NCBI GenBank assembly: GCA_020634375.1
Contig: JACKBX010000021.1
Span: 1 to 6,725, forward strand
Direction: 5' to 3'
Source: Ardenticatenaceae bacterium
GTDB taxonomy: Bacteria > Chloroflexota > Anaerolineae > Promineifilales > Promineifilaceae
Length of the DNA: 6,725 nt
The notes under the pieces were generated by a model. The model was not told the origin of the DNA. It saw only the letters and a program-made list of their open reading frames with translations, and made no database searches. The translations under genes were made by a program, and so were the position numbers. Below are positions 1-4,986 of the stretch, piece after piece (positions within the stretch are counted from its first letter, which is position 1; each line of letters opens with the position of its first letter).

Positions 1-34
1 CTCATCCTCCAATTGCACCAATACGGCCGTTATC
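1..34 (-). pseudogene. Continuation of the interrupted antirepressor-like gene (left flank of the IS)
   Basis: Read on the minus strand after the target duplication, 28 to 1 gives GCC GTA TTG GTG CAA and so on, encoding AVLVQLEDE. It is in frame with codon 23 at the right IS junction (ATA AC joined to G GCC restores I-T-A). It contains no start codon context and would be silent unless read through the IS. The remainder lies outside the window. Confidence 0.75.
29..34. repeat. Left copy of the IS target-site duplication (GTTATC)
   Basis: GTTATC directly precedes the TG of the left IS terminus at 35 and is identical to 2916-2921, directly after the CA of the right terminus. Removing the IS and one copy restores an open minus-strand reading frame, which independently supports the boundary. 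Confidence 0.92.
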
Positions 35-57
35 TGTATTTGATAATCTAAACGAAC
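35..57 (+). repeat. Left terminal inverted repeat L1 of the IS21 element
   Basis: The 23 bp beginning TGTATTTGATAATC match the inverted complement of 2893-2915 at 17 of 23 positions. It is presumed to be the outermost transposase-binding and cleavage site. It also contains GATAAT (42-47), a good -10-like hexamer. Confidence 0.85.
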
Positions 58-68
58 AGCACTTAGGG

Positions 69-91
69 AAAAAGTGATCATCGAAAAGACC
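69..91 (+). repeat. Second left-end repeat L2 of the IS21 element
   Basis: This repeat, with core GATCATCGAAAA, matches the inverted complement of the right-end unit at 2826-2848 at 20 of 23 positions. It begins 34 bp inside L1. IS21-type elements carry several subterminal copies of their terminal repeats, which probably bind IstA. A potential GTG start for istA at 74 falls inside this repeat, one reason to prefer the downstream ATG at 152. Confidence 0.8.
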
Positions 92-151
92 AGCAGGAAC
101 GGCCGATATTCCGGTATGTTAGGGAGAAACCCCAAACAATCGGAGAAAGGA

Positions 152-1663
152 ATGATCACCGTGATAGATAGAGAAAGAATCCGCCGAGCTTATTACATAG
201 AAGGAAAAAGCAAGCGAGCGATAGAACGAGAAATGCACCACAGCTACCAGACGATCTGCAAAGCAATAGAATCGGCTCAAGGGCAACCCTACACACTGAG
301 CGAGCCACGCAACGCCCCCAAGTTGGGGCCATACAAAGCCAAAATCGACAAAATCATTACCGAGGATAGAGCCAAACCGCGCAAACAGCGACACACCGCC
401 CACAACATTTACGAATTAATGCATGCCGACGGCTACAGGGGGAGCGAATCAACACTGCGGCGTTATATCGGCCAACAACGGCAGAAGCTAAAACGACCCG
501 CCATCTTCATACCCCTACAATTTGCGCCCGGCGAAGCGGGCCAAGTCGATTGGGGGGAAGCGACGGTCATCATCAACGGCGAAGAGACCAAAGTGCAGCT
601 ATTGGTGATGCGCTTGTGCTACTCACGACGCACCTTCGTCATGGCCTTTCCCACGCAGCGACAAGAAGCCTTCTTCAGCGGCCACATCGCCGCCTTCCGG
701 CACTTTGGCGGCGTGCCCCAGACCCTCATTTACGACAACCTGAGTACCGCCGTCCAGCAGGTGTTAGAAGGACGCAACCGCCAAGAACAAAGTCGGTTCA
801 TCCGTTTCCGTAGTCACTACCTATTTAACAGCCGCTTCTGCACACCGGGCGCAGGGCATGAAAAAGGAGGAGTCGAGCATGGGGTCAAATACAGCCGCCA
901 GAACTACCTTGTCCCCATACCCCAAGTGCAAGATTACGACGAACTCAACAGCTACTTGCTGGAGAAGTGCCTGGCCGACGACCAACGGCAAGTCCACCGC
1001 CAGCCCGATACCATTGGCATGATGTGGCAAATCGAGCAACCCCATCTCCGCCCCTGTCCCGACCACGACTTTGCCCCCTACATCAGCCGAGAAGTGACCT
1101 TGACCCGCTATGGGCAGGTCATCTTCGAGACCAATCGCTACTCCGTCCCAGCCGATAAAGCACAACGGCATCTGACCCTGCGAGCGTACCCCTTCCACAT
1201 CGAGATTCTCAGCGATACAGAACTGATTGCCCAACATCCCCGTTGTTACCAACGCCAGCAAGATATTCTCAACCCCCTCCACTATCTGCCACTCCTCAAA
1301 CAGAGGCCGGGGGCCTTCGACCATGCCCAACCCATCCAGCAATGGCGGCAATCGTGGCCGCCATTATATGATGAGTTGCTGCGGCAGTTGCAGAGTCAGC
1401 ACAGCCACATCGTGGCCGTCAAGGAGTTCCTCGACATATTGCACCTGCATATGGATTATGAAGCCGAGATGGTGCGAACAGCCATCGCACAAGCAATTGG
1501 CGAGGGGATGCCCCATCTCAACGGGGTGCGTTTTTGTCTCAATCGCCTGCTTGACCCCACCCCAACAGCCCAACCTTTGCCCCACGCGCATCTCCAGCAT
1601 ATGGGGCAACCACCGCCGCCAGCGCAACAATACAACCAGCTTTTGCAGGCGGTGGTGCCATGA
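152..1663 (+). CDS. istA: IstA, IS21-family DDE transposase
   Basis: This is the transposase that binds the IS ends and catalyses strand cleavage and transfer; it acts with the IstB ATPase. The 503-residue protein has an N-terminal helix-turn-helix (about residues 4-40, including GKSKRAIEREM) and a second DNA-binding segment near 80-112. The RNase H-like integrase core follows. The catalytic triad is visible as D133 in QVDWG, D195 in IYDNL and E242 in HEKGGVEHGV. A beta-rich C-terminal region follows. I chose ATG 152 because GGAGAAAGG lies just upstream and the protein then starts MITVIDRERIRRAY, as IstA proteins usually do. A GTG at 74 would add 26 residues but lies in end repeat L2. The last codons overlap istB by ATGA (1660-1663), implying translational coupling. 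The frame is intact with all catalytic residues present. Confidence 0.95.
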   Translation: MITVIDRERIRRAYYIEGKSKRAIEREMHHSYQTICKAIESAQGQPYTLSEPRNAPKLGPYKAKIDKIITEDRAKPRKQRHTAHNIYELMHADGYRGSESTLRRYIGQQRQKLKRPAIFIPLQFAPGEAGQVDWGEATVIINGEETKVQLLVMRLCYSRRTFVMAFPTQRQEAFFSGHIAAFRHFGGVPQTLIYDNLSTAVQQVLEGRNRQEQSRFIRFRSHYLFNSRFCTPGAGHEKGGVEHGVKYSRQNYLVPIPQVQDYDELNSYLLEKCLADDQRQVHRQPDTIGMMWQIEQPHLRPCPDHDFAPYISREVTLTRYGQVIFETNRYSVPADKAQRHLTLRAYPFHIEILSDTELIAQHPRCYQRQQDILNPLHYLPLLKQRPGAFDHAQPIQQWRQSWPPLYDELLRQLQSQHSHIVAVKEFLDILHLHMDYEAEMVRTAIAQAIGEGMPHLNGVRFCLNRLLDPTPTAQPLPHAHLQHMGQPPPPAQQYNQLLQAVVP

Positions 1664-2403
1664 GTCAATCCAGCCTCAACCAACAACTCAAGACGTTACA
1701 CATGACGGCGATTGCCGACAACTACCAAGCTTTAGCACAGGAAGCCACGACCGCCAACTGGCCCTATGAGACCTATTTAGCCCGCTTGTTTTCCCTGGAA
1801 ACGGAGCGACGCACCCGCAATCGGCGCATCCGCCGCATCAAAGAGGCCAGGTTTCCTCTGCCAAAAGAGTTGGCTGACTTTGACTTTGCGGCCATCCCCC
1901 GCCTGAACAAGCAACAGGTCGTGGCTTTGGCCGAAGGGTCTTATCTGGCCACATCTGACCCGATTATCTTGGTGGGCAATCCTGGCTTGGGCAAAACCCA
2001 TGTGGCCACCGGCTTGGGACTGGCGGCCTGCCGACAAGGGCATCGTGTCCGTTTTTACACGGTTACGCAACTGGTCAATGAGTTGACCTATGCCCAACAG
2101 GAGCATCAATTGCCCCGTCTGCTGGAAAAATTGGCTCGTCATCAACTGCTCATTTTGGATGAGTTTGGCTATGTGCCCTTTTCGCCGCTGGGGGCACAAC
2201 TGCTTTTCCAATGTTGTTCGGCGTTGACGGAGAAGGTGTCGCTTATCATCACGACCAATTTGCCTTTTGGTGAATGGGTATCGGTGCTGGGTGATGAGCG
2301 GCTGACGACGGGGTTGCTTGACCGCCTCACGTTTCGCAGTCATATCTTGGAGTTTGTCGGTGATTCCTACCGCTTTCGGCAACGTCAGCTGGAGATGGCC
2401 TGA
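1660..2403 (+). CDS. istB: IstB, IS21-family transposition helper AAA+ ATPase
   Basis: This is the DnaC/DnaA-like AAA+ ATPase that helps IstA choose and engage target DNA. Its 247 residues are the usual IstB size. It has the N-terminal helical domain (1-80, with the basic stretch ERRTRNRRIRRIKEARFPLP), Walker A GNPGLGKT at 106-113, Walker B LLILDEFG at 163-170, a sensor-1-like TTN at 198-200, and the conserved LLDRLTFRSH near 219-228. The ATG sits inside the istA stop region (ATGA, 4-nt overlap), which fixes the start and suggests coupled translation. The stop TGA at 2401-2403 shares its last base with the ATG of the next gene (TGATG). That gene is therefore probably translated from the same mRNA. 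No frame damage is visible. Confidence 0.95.
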   Translation: MSQSSLNQQLKTLHMTAIADNYQALAQEATTANWPYETYLARLFSLETERRTRNRRIRRIKEARFPLPKELADFDFAAIPRLNKQQVVALAEGSYLATSDPIILVGNPGLGKTHVATGLGLAACRQGHRVRFYTVTQLVNELTYAQQEHQLPRLLEKLARHQLLILDEFGYVPFSPLGAQLLFQCCSALTEKVSLIITTNLPFGEWVSVLGDERLTTGLLDRLTFRSHILEFVGDSYRFRQRQLEMA

Positions 2404-2738
2404 TGCCGTATAAGGATATGCCTTGGATTCGGGGTAATGAGTTGCTCTATCTGCCCGATGCAGTGCCTATTCGTGTGGGCAGTTCAGCTTGGTTTGACTG
2501 GCTGGCTCAAGCTCATGCTTTTTGTTATCAGCCGCCAGGCATGACACAACGCATGACGGTTCGCCGCGAACAGCGGCGATACAGTTTTTATGGGTATGCT
2601 TACCTCAAAAGTGCCTCGAAGTTACACAACGCTTATGTGGGTAAGTCGGAATCGCTGACAATTGACCGGCTCCATGAGGTCTTTGACCGACTTTTGGTTA
2701 AGGTACGCACGCTGCGGCAAAGCTGTGGGCTTGGGTAG
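2403..2738 (+). CDS. Small uncharacterised protein coupled to istB inside the IS21 element
   Basis: This is a 111-residue protein with no secure function. Its start overlaps the istB stop by one base (TGATG), so it belongs to the transposition operon. It ends before the IS right-end repeats and the terminator. It has no signal peptide or membrane segment. Segment VGSSAWFDWL (25-34) is followed by a strongly basic stretch RREQRRYSFYGYAYLKSA (54-71) and then KLHNAYVGKSESLTIDRLHEVFDRLL (73-98), a short beta/loop and then helix pattern. From memory, similar strings occur in uncharacterised proteins and in N-terminal regions of LuxR/MalT-like regulators of Chloroflexota. The pattern also loosely resembles small nucleic-acid-binding modules of integrases. 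I infer a DNA- or RNA-binding accessory or passenger protein. The intact frame and the coupling indicate a maintained gene rather than chance. Confidence 0.8.
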   Translation: MPYKDMPWIRGNELLYLPDAVPIRVGSSAWFDWLAQAHAFCYQPPGMTQRMTVRREQRRYSFYGYAYLKSASKLHNAYVGKSESLTIDRLHEVFDRLLVKVRTLRQSCGLG

Positions 2739-2746
2739 CTCTCTTT

Positions 2747-2770
2747 CTACTTTTGACTCGCCAAAAGTAG
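2747..2770 (+). other. Perfect 9-bp stem hairpin after the third IS gene
   Basis: CTACTTTTG (2747-2755) and CAAAAGTAG (2762-2770) are exact inverted repeats around the 6-nt loop ACTCGC, starting 9 nt after the stop of the small IS gene. No T-run follows on either strand, so it is not a classical intrinsic terminator by itself. It may stabilise the 3' end of the transcript, with termination occurring at 2813-2851. Confidence 0.55.
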
Positions 2771-2802
2771 CAAAAGCGAACTCCCCCTTCCCTTTGCCTG
2801 CT

Positions 2803-2835
2803 GTTGTTTTCGGTGATCATTTGACGTTGTTTTCG
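2803..2835 (+). repeat. 33-bp direct repeat, inner copy (right end of IS)
   Basis: These 33 bp are identical to 2870-2902, 67 bp away. Each copy is one full 23-bp unit (starting GTTGTTTTCGGTGATCA) plus the first 10 bp of the next unit. Units start at 2803, 2826, 2870 and 2893. This gives two adjacent pairs separated by a 21-bp spacer containing AACGGCCGTT. Confidence 0.9.
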
Positions 2836-2851
2836 ATGATCGCTTTTTTTT
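2813..2851 (+). terminator. Intrinsic terminator of the istA-istB-orf3 operon, built from the right-end repeats
   Basis: GTGATCAT (2813-2820) can pair with ATGATCGC (2836-2843), an 8-bp stem with one G-U pair, around a 15-nt loop. Eight T residues follow directly (2844-2851). The two arms come from neighbouring copies of the end repeat. The stem is only moderately GC-rich and the loop is long, so strength is uncertain. The T-run position and placement after the last IS gene are nonetheless right for an intrinsic terminator. Confidence 0.6.
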
Positions 2852-2869
2852 GAGTATTGGGTAACGGCC

Positions 2870-2902
2870 GTTGTTTTCGGTGATCATTTGACGTTGTTTT
2901 CG
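2870..2902 (+). repeat. 33-bp direct repeat, outer copy (right end of IS)
   Basis: This is an exact copy of 2803-2835. The outer pair of 23-bp units (2870-2892 and 2893-2915) runs to the IS terminus, so these are most simply IstA-binding repeats. The last unit differs after GTTGTTTTCGG, where GTTGTCAAAAACA carries the terminal TG...CA-type end. Confidence 0.9.
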
Positions 2903-2915
2903 GTTGTCAAAAACA
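2893..2915 (-). repeat. Right terminal inverted repeat R1 of the IS21 element
   Basis: Read inward on the minus strand from 2915 it begins TGTTTTTGACAACC and pairs with L1 (35-57) at 17 of 23 positions. On the + strand it contains TTGTCA (2904-2909), an outward-facing -35-like hexamer close to the terminus. Confidence 0.87.
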
Positions 2916-2921
2916 GTTATC
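2916..2921. repeat. Right copy of the IS target-site duplication (GTTATC)
   Basis: Identical to 29-34 and directly abutting the right IS terminus (TCAAAAACA ending at 2915). The 6-bp length is within the range produced by IS21-family transposases. Confidence 0.92.
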
Positions 2922-2983
2922 TCATCATCGTAGAAAAGCACCTGTTTTTGTTCTATCGGCACGAGTGCCTTTTCGTCAGTCAT
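2916..2983 (-). pseudogene. 5' part of a P22-antirepressor-N-like gene interrupted by the IS
   Basis: On the minus strand, ATG at 2983 follows AAGGAAGG with a 7-nt spacing and encodes MTDEKALVPIEQKQVLFYDD plus EIT up to the IS junction. Joined across the IS to 28-1, the frame continues AVLVQLEDE with no stop. This opening (ALVPIEQKQV.FYDDEITAVLV) matches what I know of the P22_AR_N domain at the start of phage-antirepressor-like proteins, common in prophages and mobile elements. The gene starts 39 nt after the RHH gene stop, on the same strand, and is probably the third gene of the parA operon. As it stands, the protein is cut after about 23 codons and fused to IS-encoded residues ending at 2747. 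The original gene must extend leftward out of the window. The family assignment is from memory of the motif. Confidence 0.8.
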
Positions 2984-3022
2984 CGTCTATCCTTCCTTGT
3001 AAAATTGTGAGATTATTTCGGG

Positions 3023-3412
3023 TTATTGGCTGGTCCAGTGGCTTTTCTTCGCCTCACCACGCACGTCTACCACTTCGATTTCCGGCTTAACGCCGCTATC
3101 AAGAGCTGCCAGGCCGTAATCAATCAGCCAACGAAATAGCTCGGCCTGGCTGACTCCCAACTCCTTTGCTTTGCGCCTGATATATTGCAGTTGCGCCGGT
3201 GGAATAAGGATTTGCTTGCGCTTGTATTGCCCCGCCATCGTCTTATCGCCTGTGGCGACAGCAATATCCCTGGCATCAGCCGGCGGCTCTTCTGTGAACG
3301 ATTTACTGCGCGATCGGGCCGACTGGGATTGCGCTCTCTGTGGCCGGGATGCAGCCTGATCGTCCAGTTTATCAACCAGCTTGCTCGGGTCGGGAAAACT
3401 TTTCTTAGCCAT
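3023..3412 (-). CDS. Ribbon-helix-helix DNA-binding protein, probable ParA partner (centromere binder and repressor)
   Basis: This 129-residue basic protein is encoded right after parA. Its ATG (3412) lies 8 nt inside the parA stop region, with GAGAGGG upstream. Residues 1-60 are polar and low in complexity (rich in S, R, Q, P, A) and probably disordered. Residues 64-103 fit an RHH fold: strand KRKQILIPP (64-72), helix AQLQYIRRKAKELG (73-86), and helix SQAELFRWLIDYGLAAL (88-104). A charged tail follows. In type Ib partition systems (ParF/ParG) the partner of ParA is a small RHH dimer with a flexible N-terminal arm. It binds repeats at the centromere and represses the operon. The iterons at 4315-4375 over the parA promoter are the obvious target. 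The alternative is a CopG-like regulator with no partition role. The RHH call is strong; the partition role is inferred from context. Confidence 0.85.
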   Translation of the reverse strand: MAKKSFPDPSKLVDKLDDQAASRPQRAQSQSARSRSKSFTEEPPADARDIAVATGDKTMAGQYKRKQILIPPAQLQYIRRKAKELGVSQAELFRWLIDYGLAALDSGVKPEIEVVDVRGEAKKSHWTSQ

Positions 3413-4292
3413 GATAAACCCTCTCTACCAGGTCTTGATAGGCCTCGGCCGGCACCGAACCTGGCGCGTACTCAAACACGGTCAAGCCGCCAGCGGCCGG
3501 TCCTTCTTTGATATAGACGCTTTCGGGTATAGGTGTTGCCACGCGACTGTCTCCATACCGGCTACGCAGCATTTCCAGGGTTTGTTCAGCCAACACTTGC
3601 CGCGCACGCATCATCGTCGGTACGACGTAGGAAATCCTGACCTTCAAATTATGTTCCCTAATCATGCGTACGATGTCGTCAGTATGCTGCTGGGCGCCAA
3701 TAGCGCTAAGGCGGTCCGCCTTAACCGGCACAATTACCTCATCGGCAAATTCGTAAACTGCTCTTTTCAAAGCATCCAGATTAGGTGGGCAGTCAATGAC
3801 AATAAACTCGAAATTATGCATGATCCGTTTCAAGCGGTCAGACAGGATCGTGTCCAGTTGCCGGGTTGGTGCGAGCTTCTTCCGTCCCCGGCTGAGGGTA
3901 GCCTGATAAGAAGAGATAGAATCAATGGCGGTGATGTTGTCTACAGCAAAGTTGAGTTCGCGGGTAGCTGGGGTTAAGAAAAGATTGGGACGCGATAAGT
4001 CATCCGAAGAACGATCCAGGCTAACGACAAATTCATGTGTATCACAATCTTCATCATTGAAGAGGTTGCTTAAGCAAGCCCCTTCCGGATTATGTGCCGG
4101 ATCATAGACCCGCTCGCGTACGCCAAAGAAATCGGCCTGATTGCCCTGGCTATCCAGATCCACCACCAATACCCTACCTCCCATTTCTCCATTGACCATT
4201 AACTTGTGTGCCAGGCCATAAGCGAGATTACCGGCCGTGGTCGTTTTAGCAACCCCCCCCTTGTTGTTGGCGACAGCTATAATCCGTGACAT
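3405..4292 (-). CDS. parA: ParA-family partition ATPase
   Basis: This cytoplasmic Walker-type ATPase moves or positions plasmid or chromosomal DNA by dynamic binding to the nucleoid. The 295-residue protein starts directly at the P-loop: deviant Walker A KGGVAKTT at 11-18 (signature lysine K11, catalytic K16), Walker A' VVDLDSQGN at 43-51, and Walker B-type FIVIDCPP at 163-170 followed by NLDALKRAVYEFADEVIVPVKAD. No N-terminal HTH precedes the P-loop, unlike P1/F-type ParA, so it is of the small or Soj/ParF-like kind. ATG 4292 is preferred over the in-frame TTG at 4298 because AAGGAG lies 7 nt upstream of the ATG. A good promoter and a repeat array precede it. The gene overlaps the RHH gene by 8 nt, and both seem to form one operon with the antirepressor-like gene. 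Confidence 0.93.
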   Translation of the reverse strand: MSRIIAVANNKGGVAKTTTAGNLAYGLAHKLMVNGEMGGRVLVVDLDSQGNQADFFGVRERVYDPAHNPEGACLSNLFNDEDCDTHEFVVSLDRSSDDLSRPNLFLTPATRELNFAVDNITAIDSISSYQATLSRGRKKLAPTRQLDTILSDRLKRIMHNFEFIVIDCPPNLDALKRAVYEFADEVIVPVKADRLSAIGAQQHTDDIVRMIREHNLKVRISYVVPTMMRARQVLAEQTLEMLRSRYGDSRVATPIPESVYIKEGPAAGGLTVFEYAPGSVPAEAYQDLVERVYHG

Positions 4293-4314
4293 TTTCAAGC
4301 TCCTTTTAGGGTAT

Positions 4315-4375
4315 TGAAGTCAATTGACTTCATGATGACTTCATAGTGACTTAAATATTAGTTCAATTGACTTCA
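4315..4375. promoter_or_regulatory. Iteron array with an 18-bp palindrome: candidate operator and centromere of the par locus
   Basis: The motif TGACTTCA occurs at 4325-4332, 4336-4343 and 4368-4375, with TGACTTAA at 4347-4354 and a degenerate TTAGTTCA at 4358-4365. Starts are spaced 11, 11, 11 and 10 bp, placing all units on one face of the helix. An inverted unit at 4315-4322 joins the first to form the perfect palindrome TGAAGTCAATTGACTTCA (4315-4332). The 13-mer TCAATTGACTTCA repeats exactly at 4320-4332 and 4363-4375. RHH partition proteins bind short repeated sites of this kind upstream of their own operon. That this array is the RHH target is inferred from position. Confidence 0.75.
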
Positions 4376-4383
4376 ATTTGCAA
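4355..4383 (-). promoter_or_regulatory. Promoter of the parA operon
   Basis: On the minus strand, TTGCAA (4383-4378) and TAATAT (4360-4355) are separated by exactly 17 bp. Transcription would begin near 4348, about 55 nt before the parA ATG. The spacer contains one TGACTTCA iteron (4368-4375), and the other iterons cover the start site, so autorepression by the RHH partner is likely. Confidence 0.7.
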
Positions 4384-4573
4384 GTAATTGGTTATTTTGA
4401 TTTTTCGGCCAGAAAATTTTGGGAAACTTTCGCTTAGAACGGCTCTGAGAACGTGCTACTCGAGGTAGAAATGCACATTTTGGGGGAGTATAGCAGTAGG
4501 GTAGGGGGAGCGATCAATCGCTCCCGATGAGCTATACATTGCAGCTCTGAACCTGAAAGCCAAGAAAGAGATC
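4384..4573. other. Non-coding intergenic region upstream of parA
   Basis: This stretch is AT-rich near 4384-4430, then mixed. I see no ORF with a credible ribosome binding site. The notable structure is the hairpin at 4506-4525. A short CTAC-TCGAG-GTAG dyad lies near 4457-4469. Confidence 0.5.
4506..4525. other. Perfect GC-rich hairpin
   Basis: GGGAGCGA (4506-4513) and TCGCTCCC (4518-4525) form an 8-bp perfect stem with a TCAA loop. No T-run follows on either strand, so it is not an intrinsic terminator. It could be a protein-binding dyad or a structured 5' leader for a + strand transcript starting before the ATG at 4574. Confidence 0.55.
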
Positions 4574-4796
4574 ATGAGCAACGGCCGTATCATCCCCTTC
4601 CCCACCGGGTTGGCAGTTATCTATCCAGCCAGACCATGCTCTCACAAAATTGACATGCTGTGCGAATCTTTGTATGCTCCTGGTACGGCGGCTATCCGGT
4701 GTCTGGATCGACACTTCCCAAAAAACTACGAGGGAAGTCATTCAAAATGCAGAGGGGATGGCAGACATTCACCCGGATGGCAAATAGCTGCCCGAT
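4574..4796 (+). pseudogene. Possible decayed + strand gene remnant (low confidence)
   Basis: ATG at 4574, preceded by AAGAAAGAG, opens MSNGRIIPFPTG, a plausible protein start, but the rest of that frame looks unlike a protein. In the frame read from 4578 to the TAG at 4785-4787 the sequence is more protein-like: GWQLSIQPDHALTKL, then LLVRRLSGVWIDTSQKTTREV near the end. A single frameshift around 4605-4615 would join the two. The joined string faintly recalls the N-terminal core-binding region of tyrosine recombinases (a TREVIQN stretch like TREAY), but this is weak. An intrinsic terminator lies directly after it (4797-4830) in the right orientation, which favours real + strand transcription here at some time. 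It could equally be non-coding RNA or chance. Confidence 0.25.
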
Positions 4797-4830
4797 AAGA
4801 GCGAGAGAACGTGTCTCTCGCTTTTGTTTA
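4797..4830 (+). terminator. Intrinsic terminator on the + strand
   Basis: AGCGAGAGA (4800-4808) pairs perfectly with TCTCTCGCT (4814-4822) around the loop ACGTG. It is extended by AAG/TTT pairing and followed by a T-rich tract (TTTTGTTTA, 4822-4830). The T-run is on the + strand only. It therefore ends a rightward transcript rather than the leftward translocase gene, whose stop is at 4987. Confidence 0.75.
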
Positions 4831-4986
4831 TCACAACGGAACTATCGGGATGATCGTGGAATGGTACTACAGAGACGCGCAGGCGATACAGGCTTTATAT
4901 CGGGTGTCTCCGCAGTAGTAGTACCGCTTCTCCCCCTGGCCAATTCCCCCAAGAAATACCGCCCGTACTGCCCAGTACCGCCTGCA
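4831..4986. other. Intergenic region with inverted and short tandem repeats
   Basis: No gene is supported here. GGTACTAC (4863-4870) and GTAGTACC (4918-4925) are exact inverted repeats 47 bp apart. A roughly 10-bp unit GTACCGCC is repeated nearly in tandem at 4956 (ATACCGCCC), 4965 (GTACTGCCCA) and 4975 (GTACCGCCTG). Further GTACCGC copies occur at 4921 and at 5009, the latter within the end of the translocase gene. Confidence 0.5.

Larger units (their letters stand above)
35..2915 (+). mobile_element. Complete IS21-family insertion sequence with an additional third gene
   Basis: The ends were placed by three agreeing signals. The left end begins TGTATTTGATAATC at 35. The right end, read on the minus strand from 2915, begins TGTTTTTGACAACC. 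The two match at 17 of 23 positions and show the TG...CA termini usual for IS21 elements. A perfect 6-bp direct repeat GTTATC flanks the element (29-34 and 2916-2921); IS21-family elements typically make 4-8 bp duplications. Inside are istA and istB in the canonical order with ATGA overlap, plus a third coupled gene. At 2881 bp it is longer than a minimal two-gene IS21 element, which the extra gene and long right end explain. Both transposition genes are intact and the duplication is perfect, suggesting a recent and possibly active insertion. It lies antisense to the gene it interrupts. Confidence 0.93.

Noticed and set aside
74..151. GTG at 74 as the istA start, adding 26 residues
   Set aside because: It lies inside end repeat L2, has no good ribosome binding site, and the added residues do not look like IstA. 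The ATG at 152 has GGAGAAAGG upstream and gives a typical N-terminus.
821..1351. Long minus-strand open frame opposite istA (176 codons)
   Set aside because: It is the antisense shadow of istA, without a ribosome binding site or recognisable domain.
1777..2382. Long minus-strand open frame opposite istB (201 codons)
   Set aside because: It lies wholly antisense to a well-supported istB, with a composition expected of a shadow and no motif.
2803..2915. Direct repeats resembling a small CRISPR array
   Set aside because: Units of 23 bp are mostly abutting with no unique spacers of equal length, and they lie exactly at the IS terminus. They are transposon end repeats.
4532..4741. Minus-strand 69-codon frame upstream of parA
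   Set aside because: No ribosome binding site before its ATG, no recognised motif, and it is antisense to the region that ends in a + strand terminator.
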